A stretch of 64,000 bases of DNA, taken from NCBI GenBank assembly GCA_020636275.1, contig JACJYD010000002.1, positions 434,001-498,000 on the forward strand. The letters are read 5' to 3'. The DNA comes from Lewinellaceae bacterium. GTDB taxonomy: Bacteria; Bacteroidota; Bacteroidia; Chitinophagales; Saprospiraceae. Of this stretch, positions 9,922 through 16,782 are shown piece by piece (position 1 is the first letter of the stretch; the number at the start of each line of letters is the position of its first letter). The notes below the pieces were generated by a model. That model searched no databases. It was not told the DNA's origin and was given only the letters and a program-made list of their open reading frames with translations. The position numbers and the translations under genes are program-made.

Positions 9922-9984
9922 TGACATAATTAATTTATAAACACTGCGGCCACCGGCCGCAGTGTTTATAAATTAATTATGTCA
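9922..9984 (+). terminator. Perfect 30-bp inverted repeat (3-nt loop) after xylA
   Basis: The arms at 9922-9951 and 9955-9984 are perfectly complementary over 30 bp around the loop ACC, with a GC-rich core (CACTGCGGCC) and AT-rich flanks. It starts 6 bp after the xylA stop and probably ends the xyl operon transcript. The arms are far longer than an intrinsic terminator needs, and there is no clean T-tract after the stem apart from the T-rich arm itself. Confidence 0.75.
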
Positions 9985-9994
9985 GAGAACAAAA

Positions 9995-10002
9995 TATTTT
10001 TG
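9995..10002 (+). promoter_or_regulatory. -7 box candidate for the exported coiled-coil gene
   Basis: TATTTTTG is an exact TAnnTTTG match 22 bp before the ATG at 10025. There is no good -33 TTG at the expected distance, because the long inverted repeat occupies that position. Confidence 0.3.
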
Positions 10003-10024
10003 ATTTAAACAAAAAACAAGTACC

Positions 10025-10669
10025 ATGAGAAATCAATTCCTGACCATCTTTCTATTCCTCTCCTTTACGGCGCTTCAGGCCCAGGTCCAGGAGGGAAAGG
10101 CAGCCATGAGCCAGGGCTCCCAATCTGCCCTGTTCGTGAAGTTGGAGAATATCCAGGCCAAAGACGTGGAAAACCAGTGGGTCAAATACGCCCGGAGTTT
10201 TGACGGCAAGACCGACAAGGTGAAAAGAACGGACGAATACATGACCGACGATGCGACGATCAAAGACATGAGCGACAATACGGTCGACATCTATGCCCTG
10301 GCCAAACAGGAAGGTCCGGATGTGGTCTTTTTCCTGTGGTTCGATCTGGGCGGCGCTTTTCTCGATGCCCGTCTTCATGGAAAGAGCATTGGAGAGGGCC
10401 GGAGGATACTGGAAGACTTTGCCCGCACCGTACGCGTCGATCAAATGGAATCTCTGATCAAAGATCAGGAAGGGGCGGTGAAAAAGATGGAGAAAGAATT
10501 GGCTGATTTTGAAAAAGACCAGAAAGATGCGGAGAAAGCCATTGCCGACCTGGAGAAGAAGGTCAAAGAGGCCGTCAAAAACCAGGAGGCCAAACGCGCC
10601 GAGATAAAAGCGGGACAGGATAAACTGACTGAATTACAACAGGCTCTGAAAAAGGTGGAAAAGAATTGA
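10025..10669 (+). CDS. Exported protein with C-terminal coiled coil, unknown function
   Basis: 214 aa. A signal peptide (MRNQFLTIFLFLSFTALQAQ) is followed by a ~120-residue globular region with no family I recognise. From about residue 140 the sequence is a long, strongly charged coiled coil rich in Lys, Glu, Asp and Ala (VKKMEKELADFEKDQKDAEK and onward) to the C-terminus. It is probably periplasmic and oligomeric. A 14-bp-stem terminator lies just after the stop, so it seems to be transcribed alone. The next gene is also exported and of unclear role. No function is proposed. Confidence 0.8.
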   Translation: MRNQFLTIFLFLSFTALQAQVQEGKAAMSQGSQSALFVKLENIQAKDVENQWVKYARSFDGKTDKVKRTDEYMTDDATIKDMSDNTVDIYALAKQEGPDVVFFLWFDLGGAFLDARLHGKSIGEGRRILEDFARTVRVDQMESLIKDQEGAVKKMEKELADFEKDQKDAEKAIADLEKKVKEAVKNQEAKRAEIKAGQDKLTELQQALKKVEKN

Positions 10670-10684
10670 AAAAAAACTCATGTG

Positions 10685-10717
10685 AACAAACGAAAGGCAG
10701 AAGGCCTTTCGTTTGTT
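10685..10717 (+). terminator. Rho-independent terminator
   Basis: The stem AACAAACGAAAGGC / GCCTTTCGTTTGTT (14 bp, perfect) has a 5-nt loop and sits 16 bp after the stop of the coiled-coil gene. A frame running upstream of the next gene would be translated through this hairpin, which argues for the later ATG at 10738. Confidence 0.8.
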
Positions 10718-10737
10718 TAAGGCATAAAAAAAACGCC

Positions 10738-11580
10738 ATGAGAGCCATCCCAAACCGTTTACTGATCCTGATCTGCTTTTTTTCCATTCAAAACCTCTTC
10801 GCCCAGATCGATTCCTTGCCCCCCAACAACTACGCTACCAAAGGCCTTGCCCAGACGTATGGCATCGAACAGGCCGACCTCATCGACCAATTGATGGTGG
10901 TTATGCCGGGAGTGGGAAGTTCATCCCAGGAGATCCTCAACGAACAAAGCATCAAACCCTACCTGATGCCGCCGCGTACCAAAGACCAGTTCGGTTCAGC
11001 TAATTGCTATGCCTTGGCGGCCTGTCTGGAGTTTTACGCCAACTTTCAGAACAACTACAAGATCAACCTCAGTCCCGACTATATCTACCTCAACCTCACC
11101 CAGGACAACCTGGTCGACGGCCTGCTCTTCCTGATCCAGCAGGGAACGGTCAGTGCGGCGATCGTACCTTATCAGACCACCATGATCCCCTCGGCGGTGC
11201 GCAACACCTCCCGCTTCCCGATCGAGAACTACCTGCATGTCTACCGGAGGGAAACGCCCCGGCAACAAAAGATCTTCGAAACCCGCAAGGCCCTGATGCG
11301 CGGTAATCCCATCCTGGTTGAAATGCGCGTACCTGCCGATTTTCCGAAGTTGACCAAGACCAAAGTATGGGATGGGCGCAATGCCCGCCCGGAAGTGACC
11401 TACCCCTTCCTGGTGACCAGCTACCTGGAAAACAACGAAACATTTGAGCTGATGAGCGTTTGGGGCCCCGAATGGGCCAACAACGGCTACCTGTGGGTCA
11501 CCTACGACGACTTTGCCCGGTTGGTGGATAACGGTTTTGTGCTGGTGCCGGCAGCGACGTATGAGACGGAGGGGAGGTAA
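10738..11580 (+). CDS. Exported C1 (papain-fold) peptidase homologue with an incomplete catalytic set
   Basis: 280 aa from ATG 10738, giving a signal peptide (MRAIPNRLLILICFFSIQNLFAQ). Residues 84-95 (Gln84 to Cys90, FGSANCYALAA) match the oxyanion-hole Gln and nucleophile Cys region of papain-like C1 peptidases, with correct spacing. The C-terminal block TYPFLVTSYLE...FELMSVWGPEWANNGYLWVTYDDF aligns with the usual GGHAxxVVGY...NSWGxxWGxxG. At the catalytic His position there is Tyr222, and the Asn of NSWG is Ser240. It may be a non-catalytic member used for binding, or an enzyme with altered residues. The gene ends directly at the convergent exonuclease gene. Confidence 0.75.
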   Translation: MRAIPNRLLILICFFSIQNLFAQIDSLPPNNYATKGLAQTYGIEQADLIDQLMVVMPGVGSSSQEILNEQSIKPYLMPPRTKDQFGSANCYALAACLEFYANFQNNYKINLSPDYIYLNLTQDNLVDGLLFLIQQGTVSAAIVPYQTTMIPSAVRNTSRFPIENYLHVYRRETPRQQKIFETRKALMRGNPILVEMRVPADFPKLTKTKVWDGRNARPEVTYPFLVTSYLENNETFELMSVWGPEWANNGYLWVTYDDFARLVDNGFVLVPAATYETEGR

Positions 11581-12264
11581 TTACCTCAGCAACTGCCCCA
11601 ACGTCTTAACCCCTCTCTTCTTCAGTCTGGACAACAGCTTCAGCAATAATATCGCTGTAATATACGCATCTCCCGCCGCGGTATGCCGGTCGCTCGTCGT
11701 GATTTGGTAGCGCTGACAAAGTGCGTCGAGAGAATATTGTCCGGGTTTGTGATCGCTGGGAACGAGCCCTTTCTCCAGCCGGACCGCCAGTTGCCGGGTG
11801 TCGATCGCGGGGTTTTTCAGCTTTCCGGCTTTGTGCCGGCGCAATGCTTCGTTCAGGATGGAAACGTCGAAATGGAGGTGGTGGCCCACCAGTATGCTAT
11901 TGCCGATAAAGGAGACGAAATCGGCCAGGGCTTCGACCTCTTCCTTTCCGGTGCGCGATTCGCCGGGCATAATGCCGTGTATGCCGATGGCTTCCCGGTT
12001 GATGGGGATATCTGTTTGTTGCAGGATGTGTTCGAAGCTCCGGTTCAGGTCTATCTGTTCGCCTTTAACGCGCACGGCACCGATGGACAGGATCCGGTCG
12101 ATCCGGGGGTTGAGGCCGGTCGTTTCGGTGTCGAATACCACGAAACAAACCTCCTCCAGGGGCGTGTTTTTCCCTTGGGGATGCCTGTTTTGCTCGAGGT
12201 ATTCGAGCCAAAACGAGGGGTGTTGGCTTGCAGGTATTTTTCCGAATAGTCGGCTCCAGTCCAT
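11581..12264 (-). CDS. DnaQ-like 3'-5' exonuclease (DEDDh)
   Basis: 227 aa. The exonuclease fold carries Exo I VVFDTETTGLNPRIDRILSIGA, Exo II around VGHHLHFDVSILNEALRR, and Exo III HTAAGDAYITAILLL, with the final His-Asp of the DEDDh type. It resembles the epsilon proofreading domain but is a stand-alone protein with a ~40-residue N-terminal extension, so it is more likely a separate nuclease than PolIII epsilon. The start lies 15 bp downstream of the stop of the cNMP/CBS/DUF294 gene on the same strand. This gene pair is common in Bacteroidota and Gammaproteobacteria, and it is probably translationally coupled here. Its substrate is not known from the sequence. Confidence 0.88.
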   Translation of the reverse strand: MDWSRLFGKIPASQHPSFWLEYLEQNRHPQGKNTPLEEVCFVVFDTETTGLNPRIDRILSIGAVRVKGEQIDLNRSFEHILQQTDIPINREAIGIHGIMPGESRTGKEEVEALADFVSFIGNSILVGHHLHFDVSILNEALRRHKAGKLKNPAIDTRQLAVRLEKGLVPSDHKPGQYSLDALCQRYQITTSDRHTAAGDAYITAILLLKLLSRLKKRGVKTLGQLLR

Positions 12265-12279
12265 ATCTGTTCGTTTCTT

Positions 12280-14214
12280 TTATCGAATGAAATTCAGTTG
12301 AAAACGCGTCGTCAGAAGCGTCTGCAGCTGGGAAATGGGCTCGAAGCAATTACGCAGCATGAGCCTTTCCATCTTGCTCAGGTTCTCCGGCTTGAAAAAC
12401 CGGCCGGAATCCTTGTTCTTCAGTCCTTCCAGGGTGCGAAACCGGATGAGGATCTCGTAGGCGTCGGCGGCCTGCTGGAATAGTTCGGCGTTTTTGGGTT
12501 CCAGTTCCGCCAGCCGGTCAAACCGGCGGAAGGTATTGTTCACTTTCGCGACCTTGTTGGCCAGCACCAAGGTGCGGGCGGCGTCGGTCAGCGGCATCAT
12601 CGCCCGCTTTTTTATGTCGAATTCGTCTTTGTGCTCGCCACTGCGCTCCAGCATGATCCCCCGGAAAAAGCTGAGTGGGGGAGGACTTTGCAGGGCATTT
12701 TTTGCGAGCAACGAAAGGAACAAAGCATGGCGATCCACTTGTGAGAAAATATGGGCGGTCAGTTCCTCTGCCAGCCATTTTTCCCCGAAAACGGGCCGGT
12801 AGTCGAAGAAGATCGTGGAGAGCATGACCGACTTGGGATCGGGAGTCTGGATCCAGCTCGAAAATTGTTGCTTCCACTCGGAGAGGGACAGGCACCATTT
12901 TGGATTGCTGGCCATCATTTTTGCCGGACAATACTCGAACCCGACTTCGTTCAGGACCTGTGTGGTGTATTCGGCGAGCTTTAAATACCAGGCCTTTACC
13001 TCGGCATATTTCTTTTTCGGCACATCGGCAAAGACAAGGGCATTGTCCTGGTCGGTGCGAAGCAATTGCTCACTCCGGCCTTCGCTCCCCAGTGCCAGCC
13101 AACAGAAAGGCACCTCGGGGGGCGCCAACTGCTGCTCTGCCAGCCTGGCCTGGCTCAACTCCAGCGCGCGTACGATGATGGCGTCGTTGATCTCCGAAAT
13201 TACGGCGGTAATGTAATTGATCGCTACCTCCTGCAAAATGTAGGATCGAAGGAGGGATTCGGCTTTTTCCCGGATCGCGCGCAGCTCCCCGGATTTTTGG
13301 CTGATGCGCACCTCGCGGAGCAAGTTGGCCGGATTGTTCCCTTGAAGGACCAACAGGTCGTGTTCCGAAATTACCCCCAGGGCCCTGGAGTTGGTCGTGC
13401 CATCCTCCGTAACGCAGAGGTGGTGTACCCGGTGTTTGATCATCCGGATCTGGACATCGGCAATGGTCACATCGGGCCGGATCGTCAGGACGGGGCTGGA
13501 CATAATATTGGAAATGGGCTCGTCGATGTTGTGTTTCCCGGTTACGACCTTGCGCCGGAAGTCTTTATCGGTGGCGATCCCCAAGGGATGGTTATCGGCA
13601 TTGACCAGGATGATGGAACCGACGTTCTTCTGCGACATGATCCCGGCAGCTTCCCGGATCGGCATATCGGGGGGACAAGTGATGGGTTCCTTGCTTCGGT
13701 CGATCGACTGGATCTCCACCAGTTCGAACGGTTCACCCGGAATGGGGGTGCGTTCCTGGAAAAAACGGCCTTTTTTGACGAGGGAATACCGGGAACTCAT
13801 TCCGGCGGCGAAATTGGTCAGCAGGTAATAGCTCACCTTGGGATGTTCGAGGAAGGACTTTTCCAATCCGGCAATAGGAATGGCGTAGAGCAGGCTTTCC
13901 TCGGCTGCAATGGCCGTGAGGGCATAGGGTTCGTCGGCCAGCAAAGGCCGCAGGCCGAAGACGTCGCCTTCGTCGCAGCTGTCGATCCACTGTCCGGTTT
14001 CGTTACTTCCCTTGAATAGGTTGATCGCCCCCTGCCGCACGATGTAGATCTGTTTGGGCGGTTGCTCGCCTTCCCGGAAAACGGCTTGCCCGGCTTCCAT
14101 ATACTGCACCAGGGCGCGGTTAGCCAATTGATCGAGCACGGCCCTGTCCAGCAGGGAAAAGGGAGGATATTCCTTCAAGAAGTCGGCAATGCGGGTGGCG
14201 ATGGTGTTTTCCAT
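12280..14214 (-). CDS. cNMP-binding/CBS-pair/DUF294 nucleotidyltransferase-like protein
   Basis: 644 aa, cytoplasmic. Domains in order: a cyclic-nucleotide-binding domain (about 1-135), two CBS domains (about 165-290, seen in PIREAAGIMSQKNVGSIILVN and VTIADVQIRMIKHRVHHLCV), a DUF294 nucleotidyltransferase-like domain near residue 380 with GSEGRSEQLLRTDQDNAL, which has the G-S and D-x-D pattern of the NTase fold, and a DUF294 C-terminal helical domain. This architecture suggests nucleotide-responsive control of an NTase, but its reaction is unknown. It forms an operon with the DnaQ-like exonuclease. The sodium:solute symporter often found in this cluster in other genomes is absent here. Confidence 0.92.
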   Translation of the reverse strand: MENTIATRIADFLKEYPPFSLLDRAVLDQLANRALVQYMEAGQAVFREGEQPPKQIYIVRQGAINLFKGSNETGQWIDSCDEGDVFGLRPLLADEPYALTAIAAEESLLYAIPIAGLEKSFLEHPKVSYYLLTNFAAGMSSRYSLVKKGRFFQERTPIPGEPFELVEIQSIDRSKEPITCPPDMPIREAAGIMSQKNVGSIILVNADNHPLGIATDKDFRRKVVTGKHNIDEPISNIMSSPVLTIRPDVTIADVQIRMIKHRVHHLCVTEDGTTNSRALGVISEHDLLVLQGNNPANLLREVRISQKSGELRAIREKAESLLRSYILQEVAINYITAVISEINDAIIVRALELSQARLAEQQLAPPEVPFCWLALGSEGRSEQLLRTDQDNALVFADVPKKKYAEVKAWYLKLAEYTTQVLNEVGFEYCPAKMMASNPKWCLSLSEWKQQFSSWIQTPDPKSVMLSTIFFDYRPVFGEKWLAEELTAHIFSQVDRHALFLSLLAKNALQSPPPLSFFRGIMLERSGEHKDEFDIKKRAMMPLTDAARTLVLANKVAKVNNTFRRFDRLAELEPKNAELFQQAADAYEILIRFRTLEGLKNKDSGRFFKPENLSKMERLMLRNCFEPISQLQTLLTTRFQLNFIR

Positions 14215-14319
14215 AAAAACTGCAGGAAACGATTTCAGTCCGAATATATTTAGATTCCTGCATACATTATAGAAATTCCCGTCTTTTGCGAGCTTCCCTT
14301 AGGATATTTTTAAAAAAGA

Positions 14320-14327
14320 TAATTTTG
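14320..14327 (+). promoter_or_regulatory. -7 box candidate upstream of the DUF6089-like gene
   Basis: TAATTTTG is an exact TAnnTTTG match in the 297-bp divergent gap. The -33 side has only TTA at about 18 bp. The implied leader to the ATG at 14512 is long (~180 nt), with a C-rich stretch and no visible hairpin or riboswitch. Confidence 0.3.
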
Positions 14328-14511
14328 CCATTTGTTTTTTGGAGATTCGGATTTAACTTTACAGGGAAAATAACGCTCCCCCCCTTCGACGCTTTCCCCA
14401 TTTAAGCCAACCACTCCATTGCTCCCAATACCGGTTTAGGCATTTAACGCTCCACCCCCCACTTGGCTTTCGGGCCAGAAGTTAGCATTCGGGAACAAAA
14501 AATCAGTTGCC

Positions 14512-15369
14512 ATGGTCCGCTGGGTAATGGTATTGGGATTCACGTTGGTTGGTGTCATCCCGTCTTTCGCGCAACCGCAAACGCTGGAAGCAGGCGTTTT
14601 TGGCGGAATGTCGCTCTATTTGGGTGATCTTCAACAAGTCCGGTTTGATGTAGATGAAGCGCATCCCGCCTATGGAGGGTTCTTGAAATACAGGCCCTCC
14701 AGGCGGTTTGCGTTGAAAGGGCAGTATTATCAAGGGCACATTTCAGGCTCGGACGCCAATTATACGGGACTGGAGATCCGGAAGCGCAACCTCAGTTTCC
14801 GTTCCTCCCTCCTGGAACTGGGGCTGCAGATGGAGTTTTCGCTGGCCCATTTCGGCGAATTTGACTCTTTCAAGGCGGCCCCCTATTTTTTTGCGGGCCT
14901 GGCCCTGTTCTATTTCAATCCGCAAACCAAATGGGATGGGCATTGGGTGAGCCTGCAACCCCTGGGCACGGAGGGGCAAGGGCTGCCCGAATACCCCGAT
15001 CGCAAACCGTACTCCCTGATCCAGACCTCTATCCCTTTGGGGGTTGGCTTTCAGCTGGCGATCGCCCAATTTACCTATATCGGATTCGAAGCGGGCTTCC
15101 GGCTGACTTTTACGGATTATCTCGACGATATCAGCCAGACCTATCCCGACCTGGATCTGCTGGCCAGCCATAATCCCATGGCCGCCATCCTGTCGTTCCG
15201 CTCCCCGGAATACACCGGCAACCAATTGCCGCCTCCTGTGGGAGAAAGCAGGGGCAACCCCAATAACAACGACTACTACTTTTTCGGTGGCATGACCCTT
15301 TCCACCGTCATCCAGAAGTGGTATACGGTGAAAAAACCGCCCAAACGGCGATTCCGGGCCCAGTTTTAG
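14512..15369 (+). CDS. DUF6089-like outer-membrane beta-barrel protein
   Basis: 285 aa with a signal peptide ending near SFAQ. The mature start EAGVFGGMSLYLGDLQ, then FLKYRPSRRFALKGQYYQGHISGSDANY and IRKRNLSFRSSLLELGLQMEF, follows the pattern of Bacteroidota DUF6089-type 8-10-stranded barrels. Alternating hydrophobic strands continue to the C-terminus, with a loop containing NPNNNDYYFFGGMTLS. These proteins sit in the outer membrane; their role is unknown. It is divergent from the DUF294 gene and appears to be a single-gene unit. Confidence 0.8.
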   Translation: MVRWVMVLGFTLVGVIPSFAQPQTLEAGVFGGMSLYLGDLQQVRFDVDEAHPAYGGFLKYRPSRRFALKGQYYQGHISGSDANYTGLEIRKRNLSFRSSLLELGLQMEFSLAHFGEFDSFKAAPYFFAGLALFYFNPQTKWDGHWVSLQPLGTEGQGLPEYPDRKPYSLIQTSIPLGVGFQLAIAQFTYIGFEAGFRLTFTDYLDDISQTYPDLDLLASHNPMAAILSFRSPEYTGNQLPPPVGESRGNPNNNDYYFFGGMTLSTVIQKWYTVKKPPKRRFRAQF

Positions 15370-15695
15370 CGGATATTCCAGAGGTAAAAATATTTTCCTT
15401 AAAAAACCCTGTTTTTCGAAATAAAGCGGAGGTGTGAAATAAAAGTTTGTTAATTTATTCGCCAGGGTTCTCGATTGAAAATTTCTTTTTTACATTTGTA
15501 TTTGGACGGAAGTAAACGTTCTCATCCCAATCGCCGATTTAACAAAGTGTCTGAAAGACGCTCCAAGGATCATCTACCCCTTCCCATGAACGTACCATCG
15601 AATTAATTTTTTCCATTTGGACATTAATGCTGGTCTGAAGTGACTTTTTGAGGAATTACTTCGTATTCATTAGTGTACACATTTAGATTGGTACG
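15370..15695 (+). other. 326-bp gap, no gene seen; contains a promoter candidate
   Basis: No open frame with coding character and no tRNA-like fold were seen. The stretch is AT-rich, with runs of T near 15485, and contains the TACATTTG box listed separately. It otherwise looks like the promoter and leader region of the beta-helix gene. Confidence 0.5.
15491..15498 (+). promoter_or_regulatory. -7 box candidate for the beta-helix protein gene
   Basis: TACATTTG is an exact -7 consensus match. A TTG at 15475-15477 is only 13 bp upstream, shorter than the usual ~19, so the -33 element is unconvincing. Confidence 0.35.
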
Positions 15696-16664
15696 ATGAG
15701 ATCATTTCTTACAATGTTGTTATTCCTTCTGGCAGGGACCATGTCTTTTGCAAAGGTCTGGTTTGTCCACCCGGAAGGCAGGGGTAGTGGAATGACCTGG
15801 AGCGATGCGTCTCCTGATCTGGCTTGGGTCTTGACCCAGGCGCTGTGGGGCGATGAAGTTTGGGTCGCTTCCGGAACCTACACCCCGACCACGGATGGCG
15901 ATCGCCATATTTCTTTTGTCGTCAAGGACGGTGTCCGGGTCTACGGCGGTTTTTCCGGTACGGAGGTCGACCGTTTCCAGCGGGATTGGGGTAAAAACCC
16001 CTGCATCCTGAGTGGGGAGATCGGCGAACCCGGCCAGGATGACAATACCTACAATGTCATTTTTACGCAGAATGTAGGGCCTCAAACGGTGGTCGACGGA
16101 TTCCTCATCACGGGCGGGAACGCCAATGGGGAGGAAGCCAAGGGCGGCCGCACCCGGGGCGGTGGCGGCTGGCACGACATGGCCGCCGATGGAGGCATTT
16201 CCGAACCCCTCATTTCCAATTGTACCTTCCTGGGAAACCGGGGAATGGAGGGTGGCGCTTTCTATTGCAACGGGGAGGATGGCAACAGTAGTCCGACCTT
16301 CCGCAATTGCCGCTTCCTGGGCAATTTTGCCAAGCTCGACGGTGGAGCCATTTTCGGCGACGGTCGCTCCGAGAGCACCAACAAGATCAAACTGTTCAAT
16401 TGCGTTTTTCAGGACAATATGGCCTCCTATGGCGCCGGGATCTTCTTTGACAACGGCTTTGAGGATACCGCTCTGACCATAGAGAAATGCATCTTCAAGA
16501 AAAACAACGCCTTCCTTTGGGGCGGCGCAATTTACTACAGCTTCCCGGTAGGAGGCTTTTTCGACTTCCAAATGCAGGACTGCCATTTTGAAGGAAATTA
16601 CCCCACCGATGTAAACAAGAACCGTTTTTTAAGTGATGCGGATCAGGGTCTAGCGAAAAGATGA
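15696..16664 (+). CDS. Exported parallel beta-helix repeat protein
   Basis: 322 aa with a signal peptide (MRSFLTMLLFLLAGTMSFA). The start of the mature protein (VWFVHPEGRGSGMTWSDA, GDEVWVASGTYTPT, VRVYGGFSGTE) is the standard opening of Bacteroidota right-handed beta-helix (pectate-lyase-fold) surface proteins. Later coils repeat the pattern LISNCTFLGN, FRNCRFLGN, LFNCVFQDN, IEKCIFKKN, QDCHFEGN about every 35-40 residues. It is shorter than typical members and has no T9SS sorting domain, so it may be truncated at its 3' end or reach only the periplasm. Substrate unknown; lyase activity is not implied by this fold alone. Confidence 0.8.
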   Translation: MRSFLTMLLFLLAGTMSFAKVWFVHPEGRGSGMTWSDASPDLAWVLTQALWGDEVWVASGTYTPTTDGDRHISFVVKDGVRVYGGFSGTEVDRFQRDWGKNPCILSGEIGEPGQDDNTYNVIFTQNVGPQTVVDGFLITGGNANGEEAKGGRTRGGGGWHDMAADGGISEPLISNCTFLGNRGMEGGAFYCNGEDGNSSPTFRNCRFLGNFAKLDGGAIFGDGRSESTNKIKLFNCVFQDNMASYGAGIFFDNGFEDTALTIEKCIFKKNNAFLWGGAIYYSFPVGGFFDFQMQDCHFEGNYPTDVNKNRFLSDADQGLAKR

Positions 16665-16755
16665 AGGGGAACTTTTCGCGCATTATCTTGGTCTAAGTCC
16701 CCGTTTGGAGAAATACTGGAAGTTTAGAAAACTTGTATAACCTATAGGGATTGAA

Positions 16756-16772
16756 GGGGATTTTCAATCCCC
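16756..16772 (+). terminator. Short hairpin with T-run before recQ
   Basis: The stem GGGGATT / AATCCCC (7 bp, loop TTC) is followed by CCTTTT, ending about 10 bp before the recQ GTG. It may be a weak terminator for the beta-helix gene and also sits where recQ's ribosome would bind. Confidence 0.45.
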
Positions 16773-16782
16773 CTTTTAAGGC

